From Bdellovibrionales bacterium (GTDB taxonomy: Bacteria > Bdellovibrionota > Bdellovibrionia > Bdellovibrionales > UBA1609), in NCBI GenBank assembly GCA_007121385.1, contig SKLV01000078.1, positions 1-45,042 of the forward strand: 45,042 nucleotides of DNA, read 5' to 3'. Under the pieces are notes generated by a model. It was given only the letters and a program-made list of their open reading frames with translations. It did not search any database and was not told the DNA's origin. This document shows positions 7,666-17,395 of this stretch, piece after piece (the stretch's first letter is position 1; every line of letters begins with the position of its first letter). Position numbers and translations under genes: made by a program.

Positions 7666-10160
7666 TTTGCCAATGTATTGAGAGCCTCTAAAGGCGTTAG
7701 GTTAGAGACATCCAACTGGCGCAGTTCCTCAGCCCACTTAAAGTCTTCTGGTGGAGACAACAGCTCTTCTCTGTCGTCAAAGACCTCGTTGGAGATTTTC
7801 ATGGACTCAGCCAGAGTCATCTGAGAAAAGCCCTCGTGACCAAAGCTCTCCAATCCAGCCAAGAGCTTTTTGGCCCTCTGGGTGACCCAGGTTGGAAGTC
7901 CCGCCAAACGAGCCACCTGAATTCCATAAGAGCCTTTGGCTGGGCCAGGCACCAAAGTGTGAAGGAAGGAGATCTCTCCAGACTTTTCATAAATCGCCAT
8001 ATGGGCGTTATGCACTTGAGGAAAGCTGCGCTCCAGGCTGGTGAGCTCATGATAGTGGGTGGCAAACAGAGTCATCGCCCGAATTCGCCCCACCAAGTCC
8101 TCCAGAATAGCCTGAGCTAAACTCATGCCATCGTAAGTGCTTGTTCCCCGTCCCACTTCATCCAAGATCACGAGCGAATGGGCAGTGGCTTTGTTGAGCA
8201 TCTCCGCCGTCTCAATCATCTCCACCATAAAAGTGGAGAGGCCTTCAGATAAAAAATCACTGGCCCCCACCCGAGTGAAAATGCGATCGAAGAGAGGCAA
8301 CTCGGCCTCGGCTGCTGGGACAAAAAAGCCACATTGAGCCATAAGGGCCACCACAGCCACCTGACGCATCAAAGTGCTTTTCCCCGCCATATTGGGACCT
8401 GTGAGCAAGAGGCAAGAGGACTGCTGCAACTCCAAACTGTTGGGGACAAAGGGCTTATCCACCTCCTGCTCCACCACGGGATGGCGACTGGACTTCAGCT
8501 TCAAATGCCCATGATCAGAAAACCGCGGCCGAGTGTATTTGCCTTCCAAAGCCAACCAGGCCATAGAGCTTAAAACATCCTCTTCACTCCACCAACGAGC
8601 TAAAGCCAAAAGCTCTGCCGAGGCCTTGAGAACTCTTTTTCTCAGCTCATCAAAAATTTCTCCCTCGAGCTCAACCCGACGGGAGCGGCTGGAGAGCACC
8701 TTGCGCTCCAGCTCCTGCAACTCATCTGTGGTGTAGCGTTCCGCATTGGTCAAGGTCTGCTTTCGCAAGTAGTGAGTGGGAACTTTACTGGCATGAGTGT
8801 TAGTCACCTCAATATAATAACCAAAAACAGAATTGTAGCGCACCTTGAGCGAGGGAATATCCGTCTTTTCTCTCTCCCGAGCCTCCAGTTCCAAAACCAA
8901 CCTCTGACTGTCTTGAGCCAGATCAATCAATTCATCCAAATCCCCTCGAAAGCCGCGACGAATAATGCCCCCCTCTTTCAGGCTCGCCGGTGGATCCTCA
9001 ACAAGAGTGTTTTCAACTTCCCTCACCAGTTCACCCGCCAGCTTCAAAGCACTGCTCCAGACTTCAGCTCGCGGAGTCAAGCAAGACAGCTCCAATCCCG
9101 CTCTCAAGGATTCGGCCATGGAGAGTACATCCCGAGCCCCACAGTTGGGCAGAGCCAATTTGCCCAAGCGCCTTTCAATATCCCCCATCTCGGACAGATG
9201 CCCCCTCAGGCGCTTAAGCTCCTGGGGTCGCTCAATCCAATCGGCAATTTGATCCAGGCGATGTTCAATCACTGACAAATCTCGCAGCGGAAAACTGAGC
9301 CAGGATTTTAGCTTGCGGGCTCCGGCTGCCGTTTTTGTCCGGTTAATGGCCGCAAAGAGAGAACCCTTGACCTCTCCCCGAGAGCTTAAAAACACCTCCA
9401 AGTGACGAAGTGTGGTCGGAGAAAGGTCGAGAGAGGCCTTTTTAAACTCTCTGGCCTCAAACTTTCCACCTAGCTGCAAAGACTCTCCCTGCATGGCTCG
9501 CACATAGCTGAGTAGCCTTTGAGCGGCCTCTGGCAGGGCCCTTTCCTCTTCCCCTCTCGGTGTCAGGGAGTCCCATGAGCTCAAGACCCATGATTTGACT
9601 TCCAGCCCCTGTTCATTGATCAATCCCTGCTTGCCCTCAGTGCTCAGAACCAGCTCCACTGGACTCAGAACAGCGAGCAACTGGTGTAAATCCTCCGCCG
9701 AGGAGTAAGAAAAGTAAAAGGCCTCCCCGGTGGAGCTCTCCAAAAAGGCCAACTGATGGCCATCGTAGCTGGCAATATAATTGGCAGACAGAGCATCAAG
9801 AGTCTCTGGGTCATAGACCATTCCTGGACTCAAAACCCTGGTCACCGCTCGCTTGACAATACCCTTTGCCTCTTTGGGGTCCTCAATCTGATCACAGATC
9901 GCCACCTTGTGCCCTGCCGCCAAAAGTTTGCCAATGGGCACGGCAATACTGTGATGGGGAATACCACACATCTTGGTCTCGTCCTGGGCTTTTCTGTTCC
10001 TCTGAGTAAGGGCAATGTTCAATAGGGGGGCGGCCACTTCCGCATCCTGGTGAAACATCTCAAAGAAATCACCCATGCGAAAAAAAAGAATTTTGTCCTG
10101 GTGCTGATTTTTAATCTCCCAGTACTGCTGCATTAAGGGTGTGAGCTTCGTCTTTGACAT
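7644..10160 (-). CDS. mutS: DNA mismatch repair protein MutS
   Basis: MutS recognises mismatches and couples ATP hydrolysis to repair signalling. The mismatch-reading segment FFRMGDFFEMF is near residue 30 and keeps the Phe-X-Glu wedge. The Walker A motif TGPNMAGKST is near 590, followed by VEMIETAEML and LDEVGRGTSTYDG. I start at the third possible codon, the ATG at 10160 (MSKTKLTPLMQQYWEIK), because it matches the usual MutS N-terminus and follows an AGGGGG site; GTG 10193 and ATG 10184 would add 11 or 8 atypical residues. The 838-residue length is normal. Confidence 0.97.
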   Translation of the reverse strand: MSKTKLTPLMQQYWEIKNQHQDKILFFRMGDFFEMFHQDAEVAAPLLNIALTQRNRKAQDETKMCGIPHHSIAVPIGKLLAAGHKVAICDQIEDPKEAKGIVKRAVTRVLSPGMVYDPETLDALSANYIASYDGHQLAFLESSTGEAFYFSYSSAEDLHQLLAVLSPVELVLSTEGKQGLINEQGLEVKSWVLSSWDSLTPRGEEERALPEAAQRLLSYVRAMQGESLQLGGKFEAREFKKASLDLSPTTLRHLEVFLSSRGEVKGSLFAAINRTKTAAGARKLKSWLSFPLRDLSVIEHRLDQIADWIERPQELKRLRGHLSEMGDIERRLGKLALPNCGARDVLSMAESLRAGLELSCLTPRAEVWSSALKLAGELVREVENTLVEDPPASLKEGGIIRRGFRGDLDELIDLAQDSQRLVLELEAREREKTDIPSLKVRYNSVFGYYIEVTNTHASKVPTHYLRKQTLTNAERYTTDELQELERKVLSSRSRRVELEGEIFDELRKRVLKASAELLALARWWSEEDVLSSMAWLALEGKYTRPRFSDHGHLKLKSSRHPVVEQEVDKPFVPNSLELQQSSCLLLTGPNMAGKSTLMRQVAVVALMAQCGFFVPAAEAELPLFDRIFTRVGASDFLSEGLSTFMVEMIETAEMLNKATAHSLVILDEVGRGTSTYDGMSLAQAILEDLVGRIRAMTLFATHYHELTSLERSFPQVHNAHMAIYEKSGEISFLHTLVPGPAKGSYGIQVARLAGLPTWVTQRAKKLLAGLESFGHEGFSQMTLAESMKISNEVFDDREELLSPPEDFKWAEELRQLDVSNLTPLEALNTLAKWQKDLC

Positions 10161-10232
10161 CAGGCCCCCTACATCGTCTCCCATTAGGGGCACAAGTTAT
10201 CATCCGTCTTAGACAAATCCAAAAATTTTCTC

Positions 10233-10257
10233 AGGCCTGTGAGGGCTTAACAGGCCT
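10233..10257 (-). terminator. possible terminator after the MoxR-DUF58-TgpA operon
   Basis: AGGCCTGT (10233-10240) pairs perfectly with ACAGGCCT (10250-10257) around a 9-nt loop. On the minus strand the stem is followed by GAGAAAATTTTTGG, a modest T-rich tail. It sits between the end of the TgpA gene and mutS, where an operon end is expected. Confidence 0.45.
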
Positions 10258-10267
10258 CAAAGAGGCC

Positions 10268-12394
10268 TCAGGCAGGCGTAGGGCCCTTGGGCAACGCAGC
10301 AGACTGCGTTTTTTTCAGTTTGACCCCTCGCAGCCGGCGCCGCCAGCTGCGCAGCTCCTCCGAGCTCATGGCTCTTGGCCCATAGCGAGACTCCATAAAG
10401 CGCTTGAAAAAAGGCTCCAACTCCGTCATCTGCTCAGGCGGCAAATGCTCTCTCAGACGCCGACGATAATCCTGAGGCCCCTCCCAAGGCTGACGGGCTA
10501 GGCCCAACTTGCGCTCAATTTCCTCGCTGAGATCCCGGTAAAGTCGCAAGTCTCCCCTAACAGGCTCCCTCTGCCGATTCAGCCACCAAGCCACCAACAG
10601 CATCAGCAGAATGAGGGCCACGCCGCTGACGATAAACATAAGAATGCGCCCGGCCTGACCAAAGCCCAAACGACGGAAAAAATCCTGCTGGGCCCCATAG
10701 TCGTAGCGCATAAGAAATCTTAACCAAGAGGACTCAATTTGATCCCAAGCCAGTCGTGCCTGGTAATAAGTGCGAGCCCACTCCGAACCTAGCCAGCGCC
10801 CCACCCAGTTGGAAGTGCCGCTCAAACCAAAGCCACCTGTGCCGGCAAAGAGGTCACTGGAGGCACTGGCTCCCAAACTTAAGCGTGAGGGCTCCACCGC
10901 TCCGGTGGGGTCCCAGCGCTGCCATCCCCCTTGTAAATCATCCCAGTACTCCACCCAGGCGTGGGCATCATAATAGCGAACTAAAAGATAATCCCCCAAA
11001 AGGCTGGGGGTGCCGCCCTGAAAGCCCACGATCACTCTGGCCGCCACTCCGGCCAAGCGCAAGAGACTGGCCCCCACCGCAGCGTAATGCTCACAAAACC
11101 CCTCTTTGGTTTCAAAGAAAAACTCATCCACCGACTCCACTTCAGCAGGACTCATACTGTAACTAAAGCCTCCCCGCTGAAAATGCTCAAAAATGACCTC
11201 AGCCCATTCGGCCGAATGGGTTAAAGACCGAGTTCGTCTTTGCTCATCAAGCCACCTCTGGGCCCTTGGAGCTTCAATCTGATCAATGAATTTAAACCTC
11301 TTTAAATAGCCCTCGATCGCCTCAGGGGGAAGGTCTGTCCAGCGCGGGGCCTCCGCACTGGAAAAAGCCAAAAAGTACTCCCGAGAAGTCATATCCTGAT
11401 GAGCTCGGTAGACATGTTGCCCCGCCCGATCATCTCTCAATGTGTGTCGGCGGCCTCTATCATTGCGCGGCTGAGACATCTGCAGGGGGTGCTCCAAGGG
11501 AAAGAGCCAGCGCTGCTCAGTGGGCTCCATAAAAATCTCCTGAACGATAAACTCGGACCAACGCTCCCGAGGCAGGGGATCAGGCACTCGAGACAGCTCA
11601 ATAGGATCCATAGTCCAATTCAAGCCCTGCCCCTGGGATAAAACCGCTCCTCGCCAATAGAGTTGGTCAAGAGGGGGCAGACGCTGCTGATTGGGGAAAG
11701 TGGCACGAAAAACCAGCTGATCATTGCTCATCAACTGAGCCACCTGACCTGGAGCCAACTGCTCAGAAAAGCCCGTCATGGACTGAGTGGGGGGCGGACG
11801 TTGCAACAAACCCATTTGAAAGCGGGGAAACAGGAAAAACAGCAAAAACACCGCAGGCAAGGCCCAGAGGGCCAAACCATAGGTGCGCTTAATCACGGCG
11901 CCCAGGTGGCCTCGATCCACGGGACTGTGGTAAAAAGCCATTACAGATGTGATAAGAATCACATCCACCACCATAAAAATTGAAACCGTGATGGATTGAC
12001 TATTTAAAAGTTTAGCCATCAACAAAAAATAACAGAGAATAGTAAGAACCATCAGATCTCGATAGCGGCGCAAATAAAAACTCTTCAAGACCGTCATCAA
12101 AACTAAGACTGAGGCGGTGGCCTGCTCGCCCAAGAAACTGCCGAACTCAAAAAAAATACCGACAGAAAAAAGTAGCCCGAGGAAGTTGGCCACCCAGGGA
12201 CCGGGAACATAGATGTTGCGAATCAGACCCATTGCCCGCCACAGCCAGAGCACCAGGCCCGAGAAAAAAATCCACTTGGGCAAGGTAAAGTAATGCGGCA
12301 GGACATTGATTAATATCAAGAGGAGTAAATAGCGCTCCTGATCTCTGGGTACAGAATCTTTTTTGGCGGTCCAAAGATCTGCTTTGCCACTCAC
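10268..12394 (-). CDS. TgpA-type transmembrane transglutaminase-like protein
   Basis: The protein has 708 residues. Several N-terminal membrane helices (about residues 25-200, as in the DUF3488 region) precede a periplasmic transglutaminase-like core and then one more helix near 615 (LMFIVSGVALILLMLLVAWW), with a cytoplasmic tail like DUF4129. The catalytic triad is visible: Cys in KEGFCEHYAA (about 434), His in YDAHAWVEYW (about 476) and Asp in RWDPTG (about 494). The start is GTG, with GAGGGG overlapping the upstream stop. It is the last gene of a MoxR-DUF58-TgpA operon, a common set thought to act in envelope protein processing; its substrate is unknown. Confidence 0.92.
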   Translation of the reverse strand: MSGKADLWTAKKDSVPRDQERYLLLLILINVLPHYFTLPKWIFFSGLVLWLWRAMGLIRNIYVPGPWVANFLGLLFSVGIFFEFGSFLGEQATASVLVLMTVLKSFYLRRYRDLMVLTILCYFLLMAKLLNSQSITVSIFMVVDVILITSVMAFYHSPVDRGHLGAVIKRTYGLALWALPAVFLLFFLFPRFQMGLLQRPPPTQSMTGFSEQLAPGQVAQLMSNDQLVFRATFPNQQRLPPLDQLYWRGAVLSQGQGLNWTMDPIELSRVPDPLPRERWSEFIVQEIFMEPTEQRWLFPLEHPLQMSQPRNDRGRRHTLRDDRAGQHVYRAHQDMTSREYFLAFSSAEAPRWTDLPPEAIEGYLKRFKFIDQIEAPRAQRWLDEQRRTRSLTHSAEWAEVIFEHFQRGGFSYSMSPAEVESVDEFFFETKEGFCEHYAAVGASLLRLAGVAARVIVGFQGGTPSLLGDYLLVRYYDAHAWVEYWDDLQGGWQRWDPTGAVEPSRLSLGASASSDLFAGTGGFGLSGTSNWVGRWLGSEWARTYYQARLAWDQIESSWLRFLMRYDYGAQQDFFRRLGFGQAGRILMFIVSGVALILLMLLVAWWLNRQREPVRGDLRLYRDLSEEIERKLGLARQPWEGPQDYRRRLREHLPPEQMTELEPFFKRFMESRYGPRAMSSEELRSWRRRLRGVKLKKTQSAALPKGPTPA

Positions 12395-12404
12395 GCTTTA
12401 CCCC

Positions 12405-13319
12405 TCACGACTTGACTCCAAACTCAGCCAAGCTTCTTTGGCATTTTCTGTATTGATCTCGCCCCTGACCCCAGCCCGATGAGCCTTCAGGCATAACCAA
12501 CTCATAAAGAGCCTGCCTCTCATGGGCCACTTTCACCCACTGAGCCAGCTGACTGAGACGCCTCTCCTCTTCCAAGCCCCTCAACTCCTCCCAGCGGAGA
12601 GAGTAGAGCTCCTGCCCTTCGCCTTCAAACTTTTTGGTCAGAAGAGACCGCTGTCTTGCATAGGCCTTCCAGTCAATATGGTGGTAAGACTCCCCGGGCT
12701 GATACTTTCGATGTTCACTAAAATCCACTCCCTGATTCCATAGTCCTCGCTCCCACTTATCACTCTCAGCCCGAGAAGGTGCATTGGACTTGAGTTCCTG
12801 ACTCCCTTCGGGCCTGGGATAGACATAAACAGAGCCTTGAGGCTGCCAATCCATCCAGGCACGAAAAAGACCTAAAGGAAAGGTGGTGGAGATTCTCAAG
12901 CGAGGCAGAGGATAGACGCCCCGAGTCCTTTCTTGAAGAGAGAGCTCCAGGGGCTCAGACTCCCCCCTTTTCAAAAGGGTCAGAGAACCGGGCTCGGATC
13001 GGTGACGACCCTCCAAAGCTTGAAGGTCTAAGGCCTGGCGATTCACCTTAGATCGGTTGACCAAGGTCAACCGCATGGATCGCTTTTGCCCAGCTAAAGC
13101 ATCTTGTCCCTCAGCTCTAGCCAGATGAACTCCCGTGAGATTAGCATGAGTGTGAACCATAGAGACAAAAAAAACCGAAAAGAGCAAAAAGGCCAGAAGG
13201 TACACGAGGTTGTTGTTATAAGTGGCTGCAGTCAACAGCATCGCCACAGAGCTCAGCAAAAAAAGCACTCCATATCCAGTAGGCAAGATGTAGATCTTTT
13301 CTGTGGGCATCTTAAACAT
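12405..13319 (-). CDS. DUF58 family protein
   Basis: The 304-residue protein has two N-terminal membrane helices (GVLFLLSSVAMLLTAAT and NLVYLLAFLLFSVFFVSMV) and the DUF58 signature near residues 195-225 (HRKYQPGESYHHIDWKAYAR). DUF58 proteins are partners of MoxR ATPases, often with a von Willebrand-like fold. I start at ATG 13319 rather than GTG-type codons further upstream because this ATG lies 4 nt past the moxR stop and the preceding membrane-proximal sequence then matches the family (MPTEKIYILPTGYGVL). It is tightly coupled to both neighbours. Confidence 0.9.
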   Translation of the reverse strand: MFKMPTEKIYILPTGYGVLFLLSSVAMLLTAATYNNNLVYLLAFLLFSVFFVSMVHTHANLTGVHLARAEGQDALAGQKRSMRLTLVNRSKVNRQALDLQALEGRHRSEPGSLTLLKRGESEPLELSLQERTRGVYPLPRLRISTTFPLGLFRAWMDWQPQGSVYVYPRPEGSQELKSNAPSRAESDKWERGLWNQGVDFSEHRKYQPGESYHHIDWKAYARQRSLLTKKFEGEGQELYSLRWEELRGLEEERRLSQLAQWVKVAHERQALYELVMPEGSSGWGQGRDQYRKCQRSLAEFGVKS

Positions 13320-13323
13320 AGAC

Positions 13324-14340
13324 CTAGTCCACGGAAACAGATTCCAAAATCTGACGAGCCAGAATCTGACCTTCCTGGCTCCCCATGTGAACTCCCCCAT
13401 TGAGTCGGTGGGACATCACCGTCACGGCGATGGCTTGCACATCTTCTGGCAAAACATAGGCTCTCCCTTCAAGCAGGGCCCAAGCCCGCGAGGCTCGCAT
13501 CAAGGCCAATCCCGCCCGGGGTGAGAGTCCTCGCACCTCTCCACCCAACTGACGGCTCCGGTGGAGAAGTTTTTGAATGTAGTCCACAATGGGCTCCGCC
13601 ACTAAAATATGTTCCACCACTTCTTGCATCTGCAGGAGCAACTGAGGTTCAATCACCACAGACAGCTCCTCTAGCAGAAGCTCGCGGCGACGACCCAGTA
13701 AAAGAGCTCTCTCAGCCTCTGCATCGGGATAGCCCATCTCAATGCGCATGAGAAATCGATCCAGCTGAGACTCGGGCAAAGGATAAGTGCCCATCTGCTC
13801 TCTGGGGTTTTGGGTGGCAACCACAAAAAAGGGATCCGGCAAAGAGTAGGTTCCTCCATCCACTGTCACCTTTCTCTCCTCCATGGCCTGAAGACAAGCG
13901 CTCTGAGTTTTGGGAGTGGCCCGATTCAGCTCATCCGCAATCACCAATTGGGCAAAGATGGGCCCAGGGTGAAAAGAGAATTCTGCTTTGGCGGGACTGT
14001 AGATGGAAGTCCCCACTATATCGGCGGGCAAAAGATCGTTGGTGAATTGAATTCGCGAGCTCTTTAGGCCCAAGCTGTGGGCTAAAAGCTTCACCAGAGT
14101 GGTCTTGCCAACCCCGGGGAGGTCCTCAATCAACAGGTGGCCGCGAGCCAGAAGAGTACAAAGGGCCAATTTAAGTTGCTCTGGCTTGCCCAAAATGACC
14201 TGCTCAGCTTGCGCGAAAAAATCCTGCAGAGGTCGATGAAAGACCTGAGACACCACCGGTTCCAAGTTGAGAGACTGGCTGTTCTCCCCCTCACTCTCTA
14301 GGCCTTGCGAACTCAAAGGCTTTTTCTGTGCTCTGATCAT
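13324..14340 (-). CDS. MoxR-family AAA+ ATPase
   Basis: The protein has a Walker A motif DLPGVGKTTLVK (about residues 74-85), a Walker B motif VIADELNRA (about 132), sensor-1 VVATQNP and the family segment GTYPLPESQLDRFLMR. MoxR ATPases act as chaperone-like remodelling factors with DUF58 or VWA partners, consistent with the next gene. I chose the ATG at 14340, preceded by GAGAGG, over a TTG at 14397 that would add 19 residues with no clear ribosome binding site. It is the first gene of a three-gene operon. Confidence 0.93.
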   Translation of the reverse strand: MIRAQKKPLSSQGLESEGENSQSLNLEPVVSQVFHRPLQDFFAQAEQVILGKPEQLKLALCTLLARGHLLIEDLPGVGKTTLVKLLAHSLGLKSSRIQFTNDLLPADIVGTSIYSPAKAEFSFHPGPIFAQLVIADELNRATPKTQSACLQAMEERKVTVDGGTYSLPDPFFVVATQNPREQMGTYPLPESQLDRFLMRIEMGYPDAEAERALLLGRRRELLLEELSVVIEPQLLLQMQEVVEHILVAEPIVDYIQKLLHRSRQLGGEVRGLSPRAGLALMRASRAWALLEGRAYVLPEDVQAIAVTVMSHRLNGGVHMGSQEGQILARQILESVSVD

Positions 14341-14640
14341 GCCAATAATCCTCTCGATCGGATGGAGTGAAAATCTCTCTCTACTTTTCGTCCTCAAAAG
14401 CCCTCTGTTTTAGACTAGTTTTTATGTAAAACCAAAGCCCCCTGTGTCTCTTTGAGACCAAAGTCCCAGAACCCCAAAAAAGTACACCCCCTTACGACGC
14501 CCCACATTGAGAAAGATGATCTAAAATCCTTAAGTTCTCCCCCATCCTCTTCCGAAAAGCCTATGGCAAAAGCACAAATAGATCTCGGCCCCAAAGTGAT
14601 ATGGCCCTGATCTTTAGTGAATAGAGAAAGGGTTAACCTC
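14341..14640. other. divergent intergenic region, no gene seen
   Basis: This 300-bp region separates the MoxR operon from the RCC1-repeat gene and should hold both promoters. I see no convincing -35/-10 pair, no RNA gene and no coding sequence. A short inverted repeat, GTCTC-TTT-GAGAC, lies near 14451-14463. The long reverse-strand reading frame across the region overlaps the start of the RCC1 gene and shows no protein-like pattern. Confidence 0.5.
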
Positions 14641-17346
14641 ATGTCACGTGTCTTCACTTGGATTCTGCTGTCCATCCTTAGTTTCTCCCTTCTGTCCTGC
14701 ACTCGTAATTTCGACCAGCCCATAAGACTCCAGCTCAACTCCCAGGAGCTCAGCAAAAGCCTGCAGAATGCCACCGGAAACTCCAACTTGATGATTGGCC
14801 GAATCATGGTCAATGTGAGTGGACCGGGGATTGATCCGGTGATTTTCTGGTTCTGGGATAGGCCACGAGATGAAGATATGAATGGTGGTAAGGGTGACGA
14901 GATGAACTCCAGCGGAACCTCTGGGGACAATGGCACTCCCCCCGTTGCTCCACCTCAGGAGATTGATCTGGTGGTGCCTCGAGGTTCGGGCCGTCTGGTG
15001 CAGTTGCTGGTGGTGGCGATGGATGAAGAAACAGAGGCCATGACCTTTGCCTATGCGGACCAACTCACTGACATCAATGGTGTCACCTTGGTGGAACTGT
15101 CCCCCCAAGTGATTCCCGGCCAGGCCCTGGAGGGGGATATTGCTGGCCGCTATATCACTCACCTTGACTCCGAGGGTGTCCCTCAAGGCCCCTCAGGAGA
15201 AGTAGACATTTTCTTTCGCCCTCCACAAAACTTCTCCAGTTTGAGCACTCCAACCCCTCCCTTTCTGGTGGAGCGTTCGGCCATCTTTGGTGGCTGGTTC
15301 CGCTTTTTTGCCTTAACTGGAGGTCCTCGCCTCAGCTACCGCCTGCGCGGCCAAGACATCACTCTCTTTGAGCGCCTGGATGGAGTCTTAAATCCCGGCG
15401 GCTTTGTGGGTCTTGATGATCCCTACTTTAACCCCTCAGTGGGCACCACCAGCCGGATGCGGGTGCGCCGAGATGGGATCTATGGGGCCCGATGTTACGA
15501 CGAATCAGAATGTTATTATGAGTATCGATCTCCCTCTCGAGTGGTCTATGGCTTTTTTCTTGATGGCTCTTTGACCAATCCCCCCTCCTTGTTAGCCTGC
15601 TATCCTGGCGCTCCCGCAGAGGGAACAGTGATCGACTGGAAATACCAGTCCGATTTGCCTCCTGATTTTGTGGAGATCTCCAGCGGCGGAAACCACACCT
15701 GCGGCATCACCTCAAATGGGGAGCTTTACTGCTGGGGGCAAAACTCATGGGGCCAAATTGGTGATGGCAATATTGGAAACTTCCTACTGAGTCCGGTGCG
15801 AATCGGCGACCCGGAAATGACCTATTCACAGGTCTCGGCCGGCACCGATCACACCTGCGCCATCACCTCAGAGAACAAGCTCTATTGTTGGGGTAAAGGT
15901 GACGAGGGGCGTTTAGGTGCCGGCGATCAAAGCACCCAATATCTACCCACACCCATAGACCCGTTAACCCTCTATTCCCAAATCTCTGCGGGAGATCGCC
16001 ACACCTGTGGGATCACCACCTCTGGAGAGTTAAAATGTTGGGGCAGCCAGAGCGATGGTCGCCTAGGTAATGACTCAACGACTGGATTTCGTGGCGCCCC
16101 AACCTCCATTGATGTCGGCAATATATACTCTCAAGTTGCGGCTGGAGGATCACACACCTGTGCTTTGTCAGGTACTGGATCATTGAAGTGCTGGGGGAAA
16201 AATACTTCTGGTCAACTCGGCAATGCTCAAGCTGGGGAAACAACGGAGTTCTCTGCCAGCCCGGTGGAGGTCTCGGGAGAGGGTGAGTATATCTACGTCG
16301 CCGTTGGGGGTGAGCACAGCTGTGCTATCACTTCCGACAATGCACTTAAGTGTTGGGGTAACAATAGCAGAGGGCAAGTGGGGGATGGACAAGGTGCCGA
16401 CCCCAATACCCCTCAGCACATAGCGGCGGGTCATTTATTTGCCGGTCTTGCCTCTGGTGACGAACACAGTTGTGCTATCACATTAACTGGCGAATTGTTT
16501 TGCTGGGGAAGAGGTGAAGAAGGACAATTGGGAGCTGGTTCTGGCACTTCAGGGGAGGGGCCTGGCAATGAGACTATCCCTGCTCAAATTGGAGTCGGCT
16601 ATAGTTCCGTTACTCTTGGAGCCATGCACAGCTGTGGTCTTTCCAATGATGGACTCAAGTGCTGGGGGGGCAATAGCTCTGGGCAGTTGGGGACTGGAAG
16701 TTCAACTATCCACACTCGCTATACCCCAGACCTCTCCGGCCTCCCCCCCTTTAGGTGGCATGGAAATAACTGTAATGCAGAGGCCACTCTGGCTTGCGTG
16801 CAAGGGGGAGGCCTAGAAACTGGCTCTGATTGCACGACGGGTAGCCCTTGGGTGAATGTCATCACTCTCAACTCCCAAGGAATATCTTATGGAACTTCGA
16901 AAATGATCGGCCTTGAAGGTCCCTTTGCCTATAGAAACCAACCAGGGGGAGGCTCCGTTCTTATTGAGATTGGGGGGAGCTCCTGGCCAGAGTTTGTCAC
17001 CTGGACTTACCTTCCCGGAGTCTTTGCAGAGCCCTATGGTATTAATGGAGTGGACCTTTTTGCGAGTACCGATCGCGATTTTGATCTCTATTTTTTAAAA
17101 GATGGTGCTGGGGACTGTGATGAGTTAACCGATTTGGGCCTACAAAATATTGCTCGGGTGACTGGGCCCAATTCTGGGGGCATAGAAAATCAACAGGAGT
17201 ACCACCTGGGAACACAATTTGCTGATGAAGATTACTTAGCTGTAGTGGCCTGCCCCTTTAGGAACAAGAGCTCTGGCACAGGGGTGGACTACCTCAGCCA
17301 AGGGGCAGTTGACGGCCGCTGGGAAAAACACTTTCATGGCGAATAG
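14641..17346 (+). CDS. large lipoprotein with seven RCC1-type repeats
   Basis: The 901-residue protein begins with a lipoprotein signal (SLLSC, Cys at residue 20). An unknown N-terminal region is followed by seven RCC1/BLIP-II-like propeller blades (about residues 345-700). Each blade has an H(T/S)C...CWG pattern that puts two cysteines about 11 residues apart, suggesting a disulfide per blade. A C-terminal region of about 200 residues with more cysteines is unrecognised. Seven blades fit a complete beta-propeller. ATG 14641 is preferred over GTG 14617, which would add 8 charged residues before the signal. It is probably attached to the outer membrane or cell surface; the partner is unknown. 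Confidence 0.85.
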   Translation: MSRVFTWILLSILSFSLLSCTRNFDQPIRLQLNSQELSKSLQNATGNSNLMIGRIMVNVSGPGIDPVIFWFWDRPRDEDMNGGKGDEMNSSGTSGDNGTPPVAPPQEIDLVVPRGSGRLVQLLVVAMDEETEAMTFAYADQLTDINGVTLVELSPQVIPGQALEGDIAGRYITHLDSEGVPQGPSGEVDIFFRPPQNFSSLSTPTPPFLVERSAIFGGWFRFFALTGGPRLSYRLRGQDITLFERLDGVLNPGGFVGLDDPYFNPSVGTTSRMRVRRDGIYGARCYDESECYYEYRSPSRVVYGFFLDGSLTNPPSLLACYPGAPAEGTVIDWKYQSDLPPDFVEISSGGNHTCGITSNGELYCWGQNSWGQIGDGNIGNFLLSPVRIGDPEMTYSQVSAGTDHTCAITSENKLYCWGKGDEGRLGAGDQSTQYLPTPIDPLTLYSQISAGDRHTCGITTSGELKCWGSQSDGRLGNDSTTGFRGAPTSIDVGNIYSQVAAGGSHTCALSGTGSLKCWGKNTSGQLGNAQAGETTEFSASPVEVSGEGEYIYVAVGGEHSCAITSDNALKCWGNNSRGQVGDGQGADPNTPQHIAAGHLFAGLASGDEHSCAITLTGELFCWGRGEEGQLGAGSGTSGEGPGNETIPAQIGVGYSSVTLGAMHSCGLSNDGLKCWGGNSSGQLGTGSSTIHTRYTPDLSGLPPFRWHGNNCNAEATLACVQGGGLETGSDCTTGSPWVNVITLNSQGISYGTSKMIGLEGPFAYRNQPGGGSVLIEIGGSSWPEFVTWTYLPGVFAEPYGINGVDLFASTDRDFDLYFLKDGAGDCDELTDLGLQNIARVTGPNSGGIENQQEYHLGTQFADEDYLAVVACPFRNKSSGTGVDYLSQGAVDGRWEKHFHGE

Positions 17347-17395
17347 GGGGAAATTCAACAGACTCATTCTTTAAATGAGTTATCCTCATAATCCC

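Noticed and set aside
10268-14340. MoxR-DUF58-transglutaminase operon as a novel defence system
   Set aside because: This three-gene set is widespread and ordinary; there is no nuclease, toxin or reverse transcriptase associated with it here.
14415-14936. Long reverse-strand reading frame (173 codons) across the MoxR/RCC1 gap
   Set aside because: It overlaps the start of the RCC1 lipoprotein, has no ribosome binding site and no protein-like pattern; it reads as an antisense shadow.
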